A stretch of DNA of 64,000 nt from Sphingomonas kaistensis (GCF_011927725.1 NZ_JAATJC010000001.1:1805001-1869000), one strand, 5' to 3'; shown: positions 10,134 to 19,742, numbered from the stretch's first letter. Numbers and translations: made by a program. The notes: generated by a model not told the origin, from the sequence alone.

Positions 10134-10550
10134 ATGCAGTTCAAGAGCTTAACCTATACCAGCCTTGCCGCGCTGGACCTCAGTGACGAGCAGTTGCGCT
10201 CGGTCCATGACGACGCCCAGTCACTGAACGGCATCGATGGGATCAGTGGGCTTCTGCTCTTCAACGGCACGCATTTCCTGCAATGGATCGAAGGCCCGCC
10301 CGAGGCGGTGGACGATCTGGTCGAGCGGCTTCGCCGCGACCCGCGGCACAGCGCGTTCGAGATCCGCGACGAGCGGATGTCCGACGAGCGCATCTTCGGC
10401 GGCTGGTCGATGAAATTGGTCCGGGTCCGCTCCAGCTACCATCTCGCCCACGAAGACGTGGTGCCGCAGCTTCCCGCTGCACTCCCCGACCACGTCCGCG
10501 AGCGCATCCTCGGAATGGTCGAGAAGATCAGCGAAGACGTCGAGCTTTAG
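10134..10550 (+). CDS. BLUF-domain blue-light photoreceptor
   Basis: A 138-residue protein that is almost only a BLUF domain, which binds FAD and senses blue light. The residues that define the photocycle are present: Y8 (in LTYTS), N32 (in [10 protein letters not shown]), Q50 (in HFLQWIEG), and W91 and M93 (in GGWSMK). About 35 C-terminal residues after the domain form one or two helices; there is no attached output domain, so it belongs to the short single-domain class that signals through protein partners. A GGAAGG lies just before the start. It runs tail to tail into trmFO, sharing 4 bp. No obvious partner gene is adjacent. Confidence 0.9.
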   Translation: MQFKSLTYTSLAALDLSDEQLRSVHDDAQSLNGIDGISGLLLFNGTHFLQWIEGPPEAVDDLVERLRRDPRHSAFEIRDERMSDERIFGGWSMKLVRVRSSYHLAHEDVVPQLPAALPDHVRERILGMVEKISEDVEL

Positions 10551-11905
10551 GCGTCCACCGCGTCGACTGCGGCGGGCTGGCCGACGGCCGGCGCGGGTTC
10601 ACCAAGCCATTCGCCTAACGCCGCCCGCGCGCGGTCGGTGTAGGCTTTCTTCCGGTCGGCCTTCCGGAAGCGTTCCGGAAGCGGCGGCATCAGCCCGAAA
10701 TTGACGTTCATCGGCTGAAACGTCTCGGCATTGGCGTCACCCGTGATGTGGCCAAGCAGCGCACCGAGCGCGGAAAGGTTGGGCGGCGGGGCCAGTTCCT
10801 CGCCCCGCGCTTCGGCAATCGCGAAGCGGGCGGCGATCAGGCCGATGGCGGCGCTTTCGACATAGCCTTCGCAGCCGGTGATCTGCCCCGCAAAACGGAT
10901 GTTGGGCCGTGATTTCAGGCGCAGCTGGCGGTCGAGCAGGTCGGGGCTGCGGATGAAGCTGTTGCGGTGGATCCCGCCGAGCCGGGCGAACTCGGCCTTT
11001 TCCAGCCCCGGGATGGTGCGGAAGATGTCGGCCTGCGCGCCATGCTTCAGCTTGGTCTGGAAGCCGACCATGTTCCACAAGGTGCCACCGGCATTGTCCT
11101 GCCGAAGCTGGACGCAGGCATAGGGCCAGCGCCCGGTCTTCGGATCGTCGAGCCCAACACCCTTGAGCGGGCCGAAGCGCAGCGTTTCGGGTCCGCGTTC
11201 GGCCATGACCTCGATCGGCATGCAGCCTTCGAAGTAGGGCGTGTCCTTTTCCCATTCCTTGAATTCGGTCTTCTCGCCCGAGTTCAGCGCGTCGACGAAG
11301 GCATGATATTGATCACGGGTCAGCGGGCAGTTGATGTAATCGTCGCCGCCCTTGCCCCAGCGCGCGGCCTTCCACGCCACCGACATGTCGATGCTGTCGC
11401 CGTGCACGATCGGCGCGATGGCGTCGAAGAAGGCGAGGGCGTCCTTGCCGGTTTCGGCGGCGATCGCCTCGGCCAGCGCCGAGCCGGTCAGCGGGCCGGT
11501 GGCGATGATGCAGGGGTGATCGGGCAGGGCGTCGATCCGTTCTCGGACGATCGTGATGTTGGGGTGCGCCTCGATCGCCTGCGTGATCCGCGCGGCGAAT
11601 TCGTCGCGGTCGACGGCAAGCGCCGAACCGGCCGGGACCTTGGTCGCATCGGCCGCGCCCAGCACCAGGCTGCCGAGCCGGCGCATTTCCTGGTGGAGCA
11701 GCCCGACGGCATTGTTCTCCGCATCGTCGGATCGGAAGCTGTTGGAGCAGACCATTTCGGCCAGGCGGTCGGTCTCGTGCGCCGGGGTCATGTCGCCCCC
11801 GCCGCGCATCTCGCTGAGGCGGACCTTGAGCCCCGCTTCGGCCAGCTGCCAGGCCGCTTCCGAGCCGGCCAGCCCGCCGCCGATGATGTGGATGTCCTGC
11901 GTCAT
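10547..11905 (-). CDS. trmFO: FADH2/folate-dependent tRNA (uracil-54) methyltransferase
   Basis: A 452-residue flavoprotein that makes ribothymidine at tRNA position 54 using methylenetetrahydrofolate, replacing SAM-dependent TrmA in many alphaproteobacteria and Gram-positives. The dinucleotide fold [16 protein letters not shown] begins at residue 6, and [20 protein letters not shown] and the [14 protein letters not shown] segment are family hallmarks. Start is the ATG at 11905. Its stop overlaps that of the BLUF gene on the other strand. MnmG is excluded by length and motifs. Confidence 0.94.
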   Translation of the reverse strand: MTQDIHIIGGGLAGSEAAWQLAEAGLKVRLSEMRGGGDMTPAHETDRLAEMVCSNSFRSDDAENNAVGLLHQEMRRLGSLVLGAADATKVPAGSALAVDRDEFAARITQAIEAHPNITIVRERIDALPDHPCIIATGPLTGSALAEAIAAETGKDALAFFDAIAPIVHGDSIDMSVAWKAARWGKGGDDYINCPLTRDQYHAFVDALNSGEKTEFKEWEKDTPYFEGCMPIEVMAERGPETLRFGPLKGVGLDDPKTGRWPYACVQLRQDNAGGTLWNMVGFQTKLKHGAQADIFRTIPGLEKAEFARLGGIHRNSFIRSPDLLDRQLRLKSRPNIRFAGQITGCEGYVESAAIGLIAARFAIAEARGEELAPPPNLSALGALLGHITGDANAETFQPMNVNFGLMPPLPERFRKADRKKAYTDRARAALGEWLGEPAPAVGQPAAVDAVDA

Positions 11906-11951
11906 GCCGTGCCCTTAGCCGCGATGGCGCAGCTTGCGAAGGCGCGCCGGG

Positions 11952-13238
11952 TCAGCGCGCGCCGAAGCCGGTTGCCATGGTCTTGAGCGTCTTGAACAGG
12001 ATCAAGAGGTCCAGGAACGGCGAGAAATACTTGATGTAATAGAAGTCGTACTGGAGCTTGCGGTGGATGTCCTCGACCTCGGCCACGTGGCCCTGGTTGG
12101 TCTGCGCCCAGCCGGAGATGCCCGGCTTCACCACGTGGCGGTAGCGGTAGAAGGGGATTTCCCCGACGTACCAGTGGCTCAAGACCTCGGCCTCCGGGCG
12201 CGGGCCGATCCAGCTCATCTCCGCCATCAGGATGTTGAAAACCTGGGGCAATTCGTCGATCCGGCTCTTGCGCAGGAAATTGCCGACCCGGGTAATGCGC
12301 GGATCGAGATCGCCGGTCATCGCCGCCTGCCGCGCGTCTACCGGGCCGCCCTTGCTTTCGACGCGCATGGTTCGGAACTTGAGGACGTGGAACGGCGCGC
12401 CGCGATGGCCGATCCGGCGCTGGCGGAAGAAGACGGGGCCGCCGTCGTCGACCGCGATGGCGACCGCGGCGACCAGCATGATCGGAAGCAGCACGGGCAG
12501 TGCGACGAGCACCGCCGCGAAATCGATCACGGTCTTGAGGTGGAAATAGCCGCGCGCGGGGACCAGGGATCCAAAGCTGTTTTCCGACAGATGGTCGATC
12601 TCGACCCGGCCGGTGAGCGATTCTGACAGCGGCTTCACTTGGTAGACGATCATTCCGGCCAGCGCCGCGTCGGCAAGGAACGCCTCCCACTTGGGCGACA
12701 GGTCGGCCGAGAAGTCGGCGACGATCGCGTTGCAGCGCGAGGCGAGGTCGATCCGCGGCTCGTCGAGCTTGATCCAGTTGACGCCGTCCAGCGCCACCAG
12801 GCTCTTCCATTCGCCGAGCGGGACTACCCCGATCTGCAGCACGGTCCGGCGCTGGACGGTGAAATAGACCAGGTAGAACCAGGCGACGTGAAGGAGGAAG
12901 CCCGCAACAAAGGCGACGCGGTCATAGGGCAGGCGGGTGAAGAAGAAGAAGGCCAGCACCGCCGCATGGGCCGCTGCGCAGGTCGGCAGGATCACCAGGC
13001 TCGACCGGATGCCGGGATAAGGCTCGACGCTGAGCCGAAGCCAAAGGGCCAGGCAGACGGCCACGAGATTGGCCCAGAAGGCATTGAAGCTCGAGATCCA
13101 CAGGGCTTCAGGCGTGACCACCAGGCGGAAGGCAAGCGGCAGGAAAGCCGCCAGCAGCATGGCGCCAAGCAGCTGCACCCGCCGGCGGCCAAGCCAGCTG
13201 TCGCGCCGCACGTGGGTCACGGGAGTAAAAGCCAACAT
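11952..13238 (-). CDS. Polyprenyl-phosphate sugar phosphotransferase (exopolysaccharide initiation)
   Basis: A 428-residue membrane protein from the ATG at 13238 (a TTG one codon upstream is possible). The first half has about four or five membrane helices and a nucleotide-fold-like region; the second half is the bacterial sugar transferase domain, with a further helix (about 255-280), the KFRTM motif, the acidic RKSRIDELPQVFNIL segment, SWIGPRPE and KPGISGWAQ. Such enzymes transfer a sugar-1-phosphate from a nucleotide sugar to undecaprenyl phosphate, starting a repeat unit on the inner membrane. It lies 28 bp downstream of a UDP-sugar dehydrogenase, which suggests surface-polysaccharide synthesis. 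The sugar is not known. Confidence 0.88.
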   Translation of the reverse strand: MLAFTPVTHVRRDSWLGRRRVQLLGAMLLAAFLPLAFRLVVTPEALWISSFNAFWANLVAVCLALWLRLSVEPYPGIRSSLVILPTCAAAHAAVLAFFFFTRLPYDRVAFVAGFLLHVAWFYLVYFTVQRRTVLQIGVVPLGEWKSLVALDGVNWIKLDEPRIDLASRCNAIVADFSADLSPKWEAFLADAALAGMIVYQVKPLSESLTGRVEIDHLSENSFGSLVPARGYFHLKTVIDFAAVLVALPVLLPIMLVAAVAIAVDDGGPVFFRQRRIGHRGAPFHVLKFRTMRVESKGGPVDARQAAMTGDLDPRITRVGNFLRKSRIDELPQVFNILMAEMSWIGPRPEAEVLSHWYVGEIPFYRYRHVVKPGISGWAQTNQGHVAEVEDIHRKLQYDFYYIKYFSPFLDLLILFKTLKTMATGFGAR

Positions 13239-13266
13239 CAACTCGAGCTCAACGCGCGACCGGACA

Positions 13267-14538
13267 TTACAGGGTCCACGCGCCCTGTGTCGATTCCCTG
13301 GTCCACGGCCACAGGCGCTTGAGGTCGGCGATCTGCCCGCCGTCCTTGAGCAGAGCGGTCACGCGCTCCTCGCTCCAGCCGCGGAACTCGGCATGGGCGA
13401 CCGCGCCGAGCACCAGGTCGACCTTGTCGTCCAGCGCGTCGGGATCGGCCAGCTGAAGACCATATTCGTGCGCGGCCTCGGCGGGGTCGGCGAGCGGATC
13501 GGCGACCAGCACGTCGTGGCCGAGCCAGCGCAGGCGGTTGACCACGTCGATTACCCGGCTGTTGCGCAGGTCCGGCACATTCTCTTTGAACGTCAGGCCG
13601 AGCACCAGCACCCGCCCGGCACGGTTGCCGAGCCGCTCGTGAAGGCGGTCGGCGACCCACGCGCCCATGCCGTCGTTGGTCTCGCGGCCGGCAAGGATGA
13701 TGCGCGGCTCATGGCCGAGCTCGCGGGCGCGGTGAGCGAGGTAATAGGGGTCGACGCCGATGCAGTGACCGCCGACCAGGCCGGGCTCGAAGGGCAGGAA
13801 GTTCCACTTGGTGCGGGCCGCCTCCAGCACGTCCCAGGTGCTGAGCCCGAGCTTGGAGAAGATCTGCGTGATCTCGTTGATGAAGGCGATGTTGATGTCG
13901 CGCTGGGCGTTCTCGATCACCTTGGCCGCTTCGGCCGCCTTGATCGACGCTGCCGGGAAGATCCGCCCGCCATTCATCTTGCCGTACATGTCGCCGAGGA
14001 TTGCGGTTGTCTGCGGATCTTCGCCGGCGACCACCTTGGTGATTCGGTCGACGGTATGCTCGCGGTCGCCTGGGTTGATGCGCTCCGGGCTGTAGCCGAG
14101 GCGGAAATGGGTTCCGCGCTTGAGACCGGAGACGCGCTCCAGTTCGGGGCCGCAAATGTCTTCGGTGACGCCCGGATAGACGGTGCTTTCGTAGACGATG
14201 ATGGCGGGGCGGGCAGGGTCGATCATCGCCGCGACGCTGCGGGTCGCCGACAGCAGCGGACGAAGGTCGGGCTGGTTGGATTCGTCGACGGGGGTCGGGA
14301 CGGTGACGATGTAGACGTCGGCGCCACGCGCTTCGGCAGGATCGTCGGTCAGGACCAGCGTGGAGGATTCGAGCCGCTCGGGCTCGACCTCGCGGGTGCG
14401 GTCCTCGTTGCGGCGAAGCTCGTCGATCCGGCCACGATCGATGTCAAAACCGGTGACGCGCAGGTGGCTGGCCAAGGCCACGGCGAGCGGCAGCCCGACA
14501 TAGCCAAGTCCGACCACGACGACATGCTGATCCTGCAC
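13267..14538 (-). CDS. tviB: UDP-N-acetylhexosamine 6-dehydrogenase (nucleotide-sugar dehydrogenase)
   Basis: About 423 residues, oxidising the C6 of a UDP-N-acetyl sugar to the uronic acid with two NAD. GLGYVGLPLAV is the NAD fold, TVPTPVD and YESTVYPG follow, and GLVGGHCIGVDPYYL carries the catalytic cysteine in the form used by VipA/TviB and WbpA enzymes rather than plain UDP-glucose dehydrogenases. The start chosen is a GTG at 14538, with an AAAGGG 5-7 nt upstream and nine residues before the glycine loop; an ATG at 14598 lies in frame but puts 20 unlikely residues first. It probably forms an operon with the sugar phosphotransferase. The exact sugar is inferred. Confidence 0.82.
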   Translation of the reverse strand: MQDQHVVVVGLGYVGLPLAVALASHLRVTGFDIDRGRIDELRRNEDRTREVEPERLESSTLVLTDDPAEARGADVYIVTVPTPVDESNQPDLRPLLSATRSVAAMIDPARPAIIVYESTVYPGVTEDICGPELERVSGLKRGTHFRLGYSPERINPGDREHTVDRITKVVAGEDPQTTAILGDMYGKMNGGRIFPAASIKAAEAAKVIENAQRDINIAFINEITQIFSKLGLSTWDVLEAARTKWNFLPFEPGLVGGHCIGVDPYYLAHRARELGHEPRIILAGRETNDGMGAWVADRLHERLGNRAGRVLVLGLTFKENVPDLRNSRVIDVVNRLRWLGHDVLVADPLADPAEAAHEYGLQLADPDALDDKVDLVLGAVAHAEFRGWSEERVTALLKDGGQIADLKRLWPWTRESTQGAWTL

Positions 14539-14730
14539 TTCAACCCTTTCGACAATATACTCTTGGCGGCTCCATAGGCGGAGCGGTGGCAACGGCAAGC
14601 GTCAGGATCATTGCAGGACAGACAAAAAAGCCTTGCAACTTCGTTCCGGGGTCGCGAGTTTGTCCCTGTGCATTCGTCTACTTAACAGGGGGCGGATCCG
14701 ATGCGTTCATCACAGGTGGGGAGTGCCGCC

Positions 14731-15123
14731 ATGACCAAGTTCTCTTTGATTGCAGGAATTGCCGGCGCCACGCTGTTCGCGAGCGGTGCCGCGGCGCAAT
14801 ATGTTCCGGGTTCGGAAATCGTCGGCCAGACCGTCCAGGTCGAAACCAACGGCGTCGTCAACAACGTGACGTTCGAGCCGGGCGGAACCGCCCGTATCTC
14901 GACTCCGAGCGGCAATGTCGTTCCCGCCAGCTGGACCGCCAATGCCGGCCAGCTGTGCCTGAGCACCGGCGGTGCACAGGAATGCTTCCCCTACAACCAG
15001 CCGTTCCAGGCCGGTCAGCCGATCACCGCGACGTCGAGCTGCGGCGCGACCAGCCGCTGGCTCGCCAATGCGACCAACCAGCCGCCGGCTCCGCAGCAGC
15101 AGCAGGCTGGTGAGCGCGGCTAA
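14731..15123 (+). CDS. Small secreted protein, function unknown
   Basis: A 130-residue product from the ATG at 14731, which has a GGGGAG ahead of it and begins a signal peptide (MTKFSLIAGIAGATLFASGAAAQ) with a likely cut after AAAQ; an earlier ATG at 14701 would place ten polar residues before it. The mature part is rich in Thr, Asn and Gly with three cysteines (QLCLS, QECFP, SSCGA) that could form a disulfide, and a Pro/Gln-rich tail. It is likely periplasmic. It is monocistronic, ending at a strong terminator. No domain is recognised. Confidence 0.75.
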   Translation: MTKFSLIAGIAGATLFASGAAAQYVPGSEIVGQTVQVETNGVVNNVTFEPGGTARISTPSGNVVPASWTANAGQLCLSTGGAQECFPYNQPFQAGQPITATSSCGATSRWLANATNQPPAPQQQQAGERG

Positions 15124-15150
15124 GCCACGCTGACCAAACCAGATCGAGAA

Positions 15151-15181
15151 GGGGCCCGGCAGCGATGCCGGGCCCCTTTTT
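15151..15181 (+). terminator. Strong intrinsic terminator after the small secreted protein
   Basis: A perfect 10-bp GC stem (15151-15160 with 15167-15176, 6-nt loop AGCGAT) is followed directly by five T. It sits 27 bp after the stop at 15123 and just before the convergent stop of the AMP nucleosidase gene. Confidence 0.9.
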
Positions 15182-15188
15182 CGTGGGC

Positions 15189-16637
15189 TTAGCGGAAGGG
15201 CGGCTCGTCGAAGCTGCGCAGCTTGCGACTGTGAAGCGCGTCGCCTTCCTCGCGAAGGAGGTTGAGGGTCTCGATCCCGATCCGCAGATGCTGGCTGATC
15301 GCGCGCTCGTAAAAGGCATTGGCCTGTCCGGGCAGCTTCAGTTCACCGTGGAGCGGCTTGTCCGACACGCACAGCAGGGTCCCGTAGGGCACCCGGAAGC
15401 GATAGCCCTGGGCGGCGACGGTGGCGCTTTCCATGTCGATCCCGACCGCCCGGCTCTGGTTGAAGCGAAGCGCGCTGTCGGTGTAGCGAAGCTCCCAGTT
15501 GCGGTCGTCGGTGGTCACCACGGTGCCGGTCCGGAGCCGCTTCTTGAGGCTGTCCTCATCCTCACCGGTGACCTTGGCCGCAGCGTTGAACAGGGCGGTC
15601 TGGACCTCGGCGATGGCGGGGATCGGAATCTCGACGGGGAGGATCCCGTCGAGCACATGGTCGTCACGTAGATAGGCGTGGGCGAGCACATAATCGCCGA
15701 TCGTCTGGCTCGGGCGCAGGCCGCCGCAATGGCCGATCATCAGCCACACTTCGGGCCGCAGCACGGCAATATGGTCGCAGATCGTCTTGGCGTTGGACGG
15801 ACCGACGCCGATGTTGACGAGGCTGATGCCGTCGTCGCCGTTCGGCCCGATCAGGTGATAGGCCGGCATCTGGTAACGCCGCCACGAGCCCGAGGCGATC
15901 TCGGCCTCGGCATTCTCCAGCATCCCGCGGTCATAGCGTCCGCCGGGCACGCTCAGCGCCTGGTACTGACTTCCTTCCTGGCGCAGTGCGTCGGCCGAAA
16001 AGCGAACGAATTCATCGACATAGCGGACGTAGTTGGTGAAGAGGACGAAGCGCTGGAAATGCTCGGTCGGAGTACCGGTGTAATGGCGCAGCCGTGCCAG
16101 GCTGAAGTCGGTCCGCGGACCGTCGAACAGGGCGAGCGGACGCGCGGTGTGCCGGCTCATGTCCCAGTCACCGTCGGCGATCTCGTCGCCGATGTGGACC
16201 AGCTCGGTGGTCGGGAACCAGCGTCCGAGCTCGGCCGACTGGATTCCGCCGAGCTTGAGGTCGTCGCCCGCGTCGAGGACGTAAGGGTAGGGGATTTCGC
16301 TGGCCGACCGGCCGACGCTGATCTTCACGTCATAATCGGCGGCGAGATGCTGCAGCTGGGTCCGCAGATAGTCGCGGAACAGCTTCGGGCGGGCGATGCT
16401 GGCAGTGTAGATGCCGGGCTGGTTCAGCCGCGCGAAGGCCCTGGCCGGAAGCGGCGGCGGGCTGTCCGGATCGTAATCGAGGCGCAGTTCGGGATAAGCG
16501 AAGCATCCGTCGGCCCGGGCCTGCGGCTCGGGCTTGATCCCGTCGCGGACATAGTCGGCGAGCGCGCGGCGAAGGTTGAGTACGGAGCGGTCGAAGATGG
16601 TCTCGAGCTCGTCGAGGATCGTCTCGATGTCAGGCAT
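15189..16637 (-). CDS. amn: AMP nucleosidase
   Basis: A 482-residue enzyme that splits AMP into adenine and ribose-5-phosphate, adjusting the adenylate pool and feeding salvage. The N-terminal regulatory half includes FVLFTNYVRYVDEF; the C-terminal nucleoside-phosphorylase-like fold has NIGVGPSNAKTICDHIAVLRP, MIGHCGGLRPSQ, DYVLAHAYLRDDHVLD and VGIDMESATVAAQGYRFRVPYGTLLCVSDKPLHGELKLPGQ-type sequence with the catalytic DME. The ATG at 16637 is chosen over one eleven codons upstream because family members begin near this helix. It is transcribed towards the preceding terminator, with a tRNA-Gly gene just upstream on the same strand. Confidence 0.93.
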   Translation of the reverse strand: MPDIETILDELETIFDRSVLNLRRALADYVRDGIKPEPQARADGCFAYPELRLDYDPDSPPPLPARAFARLNQPGIYTASIARPKLFRDYLRTQLQHLAADYDVKISVGRSASEIPYPYVLDAGDDLKLGGIQSAELGRWFPTTELVHIGDEIADGDWDMSRHTARPLALFDGPRTDFSLARLRHYTGTPTEHFQRFVLFTNYVRYVDEFVRFSADALRQEGSQYQALSVPGGRYDRGMLENAEAEIASGSWRRYQMPAYHLIGPNGDDGISLVNIGVGPSNAKTICDHIAVLRPEVWLMIGHCGGLRPSQTIGDYVLAHAYLRDDHVLDGILPVEIPIPAIAEVQTALFNAAAKVTGEDEDSLKKRLRTGTVVTTDDRNWELRYTDSALRFNQSRAVGIDMESATVAAQGYRFRVPYGTLLCVSDKPLHGELKLPGQANAFYERAISQHLRIGIETLNLLREEGDALHSRKLRSFDEPPFR

Positions 16638-16684
16638 GGTGCCGTGTAGCGGATTGGCGTGGCGGAGCAAGCACCGCAGGCGGC

Positions 16685-16758
16685 TGGAGCGGGTAGCGGG
16701 AATCGAACCCGCGCGTAAAGCTTGGGAAGCTTTCAGGCTACCATTACATCATACCCGC
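16685..16758 (-). tRNA. tRNA-Gly (anticodon CCC)
   Basis: On the minus strand a full cloverleaf can be drawn: 7-bp acceptor stem GCGGGTA/TACCCGC, D-arm with AATGGTAG, anticodon arm AAAGC-TTCCCAA-GCTTT with anticodon CCC (plus-strand 16724-16726), T-arm GCGGG-TTCGATT-CCCGC, discriminator T and encoded CCA. It decodes GGG. No integrase or direct repeat is adjacent, so it does not look like a used attachment site. Confidence 0.95.
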
Positions 16759-16827
16759 TCGGCGCCGAGCGGCCGAATGCCACAGGGGTGGGGCGGAGAC
16801 AAGGGCCTCGCGACCCAGACCTCGGGC

Positions 16828-16862
16828 AAAGAAAAAGGGCGCCGCTCCTGCGAGCGGCGCCC
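16828..16862 (-). terminator. Intrinsic terminator of the TonB-dependent receptor gene
   Basis: An 11-bp perfect stem (16837-16847 with 16852-16862, 4-nt loop) is preceded on the plus strand by an A-rich run (16828-16836), which is a T-rich tail on the minus strand. It lies 25 bp past the receptor stop codon. Confidence 0.9.
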
Positions 16863-16887
16863 CAATCCATTGCGAATGAGCCCTGGC

Positions 16888-19602
16888 TTAGAGGCCGAGG
16901 TTCAGGGTCGCCATGATCGCCCGCGGCGCCACCGAAGTGAAGCGCGGCTGGCTGCTGTTGAAGCCGAACGCGTTGATGCTGGTCGACAGGTTGCCGAAAT
17001 AGCGCGCGTTGAACAGGTTGCTGACGTTCAGCTGCACGTAGCTGCGGTTGTTCTGGATGAACGGCAGCCCGATGCGGGCGTCGAGGTCGAAGTAGGTGTA
17101 GCCCTTGCTGATGACGTCATTGACGTCGGTCGCGAAGCGGTCGCCCACATACTTGCCCTGGATACCGACCACGACCGGCGAGAAGTTGATCTCGGCGCGG
17201 CCACCGACCTGCCACTTCGGAGTCTCGACCACGCGCTTGCCGCCAGTGCGGGCGCACACGTTGTAGGTCGTCACGCCCGAGGTCGGCAGAACGGTCGGAA
17301 GCGGGTTGCAGAAGTAGGTCAGCCCGTTGACGATGCTGGTGTTGGTGCTGGCGCTGATCGCCGCCGTGGTCGGCGTCGCCGGAATGGCGACCGGCACGTA
17401 GTTGAACGCACCGATGACGATGTCGTCCTGCAGCTTGGCATTGATGTAGCTGACGTTGCCGATCAGGTTGAGGAAGCGGGCGACGCGGGTACCGACGTTG
17501 GCGTCCACGCCCCAGCTCTTCACCTTGCCGACGTTACGGTCGATCGAGATGTTGGTGATCGGGTCGAAGCTCGACACGATGCGGTTGCTGTAGTCGATCT
17601 TCCAGGCGGTGGCTTCGGCCTGCAGGCGACGGGTCACGTAGCGTGCACCGAGGTCGTAGCTGTTGGTGCTCTCCGGAGTCACGCCGATGAACGGCTGACG
17701 ATAGAGGTTGTCGGTACGCGGAGCCGAAAAGCCCTTCGAGTAGCTCGAGAAGATGCTGATCGCGTCGGTGACCGCGAAGGTCGCGCCGACGTTCGGAAGC
17801 AGCTTGTGATACTTGTAGGTCGCCTTGAACGGAGCATATTCCGGCGTGCCGAGCAGGCCGGCGACCGGCGGAACGAAGCTGTTCGGGACCAGGTATCGGC
17901 CGCTGTTAGGACCGGTCAGGCTGATCGCCGAAGGCTGGACGCAGTCCGGGAAGCCGCCACCGGCCGCCGGAGTGAAGCAGCGCTGGTCGAGCTGACGCTC
18001 GAACCACGGCGAACGCAGGCCGACTTCAACCCGCAGACGGTTATCGACGAAGCGGCCGATATACTGACCCGACAGCTGGTTCAGCAGAGCGATCGAGACG
18101 CGATCGCGGTTCTGCAGAACGGTACCGGCGGCGGTGATCACCGGCGGCCCGTTGCGGCCGAAGAAGGGATTCAGGACCGAGAAGTCGTTGCCGGTGAAGC
18201 TGTACTCACCGGTCTGACGGTGATGCGCGCGATCATAGGTGTAGGCGACGCGGAAAGTGTGCTCACGGCTGGGACGGAACACCAGCGAGCTCACCAGGGT
18301 GGCGCGGTTGGTGTTGGTGATCGACGGACGGCCGAGCAGGACGGTGTCGAGGCGGTCACCGTCGCCGTTGAGGTCGACACCGGTCGAACCCGGAACGCCC
18401 TGGCTGAGCAGGTAGCTGTTCTCGGCAATCAGCGCGGTCTGGCTGCCGCCGTTGGCAAGCGTGTACTGATAGGTCGGGTCGACCGTCAGGACCAGCATGT
18501 CGTTGAGGGTGAAACGCGACTGCAGGCCGACGTTGCCGGTGTTCGACGGGTTGATCTGACCGGTCAGCTTGTTGGCGATGCCCTGGCTGGCGAGCGGGCC
18601 GCCCGGCGTGAAGCAGGTCGACGGGTCGCTCTGCGCGGTGCCGGCAACCGGGGTCGGACGCGACAGCACGGCGCCGGTCGACGACAGGCAGTCCTTGAAG
18701 AAGGCGAGGTCGTCGATGCGATCCCACTGCGTCTTGTTGAAGTCGCCAACCACCACCGGCGTGCCGGTGTAGGTGGTCGGGATCACCGTCTGACCATTGA
18801 GGTTGAAGATGGTTCGCAGGTCGGCGAGCGTCGGGTTGTTGTAGTTGTTGTTGCGGTTCTCGTTGTAGTGACCGACCAGCGAGATGAAGTCGCCGTTCGA
18901 CAGCGGCTGATAGATGCGCGTGTTGAACTGGGTCTTCTGGATCTCGCCTTCACCGCGCCAGTGATCGTAGTTGGTGCGGCTGCCCGACACCCAGGCGCGC
19001 AGGCCGCCGCTGGTGATGTCGCCGGTGTTGATCTGCACGAAAGCGCGGCGGAAGTTGAAGGTGCCGCCCGAGACTGCAGCGCGGACCTGCATGTCGCGGG
19101 TCGGAAGGGCGGTACGCAGGTTGATGGTGCCGCCGGCCGCCGAGGCGGTGGGGCTGTCGACGTCGGTCGCGCCGAGGTTGACGTTGATCTGCTCGATCAG
19201 TTCGGGATCGACCTGCTGGTTCGAGTAGACGGCATAGTTGCCGCTGTCGTTCAGCTGCACGCCGTTCAGCGTCAGGCTGATGCGGTTGCCGTCGAAGCCG
19301 CGGATACGGATGTTGCCGCCCGAGCTGCCGTAGGGATCGCTCTGGGTGAAGTTGACGCCCGGGATGATGTTGATCGAGTTCAGGACCGACTGGCCCGGAT
19401 TGCCCTTGGCGATCAGTTCCTGCGTGATCAGGCCCTTGGCCTTGGTCGAGTCCTGGACCACCACGCCGGCGGTGCCGGGCTGGCTGCGGGTGCCGGTGAC
19501 GACAATGGTGTCGCGCTCGGTTTCTTGAGTACCCGTGGACTGGGCAAAGGCGGCGGTCGGCACAAAGGCGACCGCAGTCGACAGCAGGAGAAGCTTCTTC
19601 AC
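16888..19602 (-). CDS. TonB-dependent outer-membrane receptor
   Basis: A 904-residue protein starting at a GTG (19602) with a clear signal peptide ending in AFAQ. Residues about 30-165 form the plug domain (DTIVVTGTRSQPG TonB-box-like start, then NIRIRGFDGNRISLTLNGVQL and a closing GGTINLRT), followed by a long beta-barrel with many aromatic-ended strands and a terminal strand MATLNLGL. It imports a large substrate across the outer membrane using TonB energy. The barrel has Asn-rich extracellular loops (NENRNNNYNNP). No siderophore, vitamin B12 or sugar gene is adjacent, so the ligand is unknown. It is monocistronic, with its own terminator and a 198-bp upstream region. Confidence 0.93.
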   Translation of the reverse strand: MKKLLLLSTAVAFVPTAAFAQSTGTQETERDTIVVTGTRSQPGTAGVVVQDSTKAKGLITQELIAKGNPGQSVLNSINIIPGVNFTQSDPYGSSGGNIRIRGFDGNRISLTLNGVQLNDSGNYAVYSNQQVDPELIEQINVNLGATDVDSPTASAAGGTINLRTALPTRDMQVRAAVSGGTFNFRRAFVQINTGDITSGGLRAWVSGSRTNYDHWRGEGEIQKTQFNTRIYQPLSNGDFISLVGHYNENRNNNYNNPTLADLRTIFNLNGQTVIPTTYTGTPVVVGDFNKTQWDRIDDLAFFKDCLSSTGAVLSRPTPVAGTAQSDPSTCFTPGGPLASQGIANKLTGQINPSNTGNVGLQSRFTLNDMLVLTVDPTYQYTLANGGSQTALIAENSYLLSQGVPGSTGVDLNGDGDRLDTVLLGRPSITNTNRATLVSSLVFRPSREHTFRVAYTYDRAHHRQTGEYSFTGNDFSVLNPFFGRNGPPVITAAGTVLQNRDRVSIALLNQLSGQYIGRFVDNRLRVEVGLRSPWFERQLDQRCFTPAAGGGFPDCVQPSAISLTGPNSGRYLVPNSFVPPVAGLLGTPEYAPFKATYKYHKLLPNVGATFAVTDAISIFSSYSKGFSAPRTDNLYRQPFIGVTPESTNSYDLGARYVTRRLQAEATAWKIDYSNRIVSSFDPITNISIDRNVGKVKSWGVDANVGTRVARFLNLIGNVSYINAKLQDDIVIGAFNYVPVAIPATPTTAAISASTNTSIVNGLTYFCNPLPTVLPTSGVTTYNVCARTGGKRVVETPKWQVGGRAEINFSPVVVGIQGKYVGDRFATDVNDVISKGYTYFDLDARIGLPFIQNNRSYVQLNVSNLFNARYFGNLSTSINAFGFNSSQPRFTSVAPRAIMATLNLGL

Positions 19603-19727
19603 GTGGGATACCCCGTAATGGTGTGAATGACTGACGCGTGTTCGTTCAGTTCACCGGGGCCGCTAGGGCTGGATTAAGACAAAAAGGTGACCTCCCGGAG
19701 GATGCCACCAACTTGCCTGATCCGTGT

Positions 19728-19742
19728 TGTTGCAATGCAACA
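19728..19742. promoter_or_regulatory. Perfect 7-bp palindrome between TonB receptor and transporter genes
   Basis: TGTTGCA and TGCAACA flank a single A. The site lies 126 bp upstream of the receptor start and just past the 3' end of the transporter gene at 19801. The size and symmetry fit a dimeric repressor operator; which regulator binds is unknown. Confidence 0.35.

Noticed and set aside
16685..16758. tRNA-Gly as an integration site for a mobile element
   Set aside because: No integrase, direct repeat or composition change lies on either side.
16576..19626. A 1016-codon plus-strand frame opposite the TonB receptor and AMP nucleosidase start
   Set aside because: It reads straight through a tRNA gene and a terminator, and its product has no recognisable fold; the minus-strand receptor explains the DNA.
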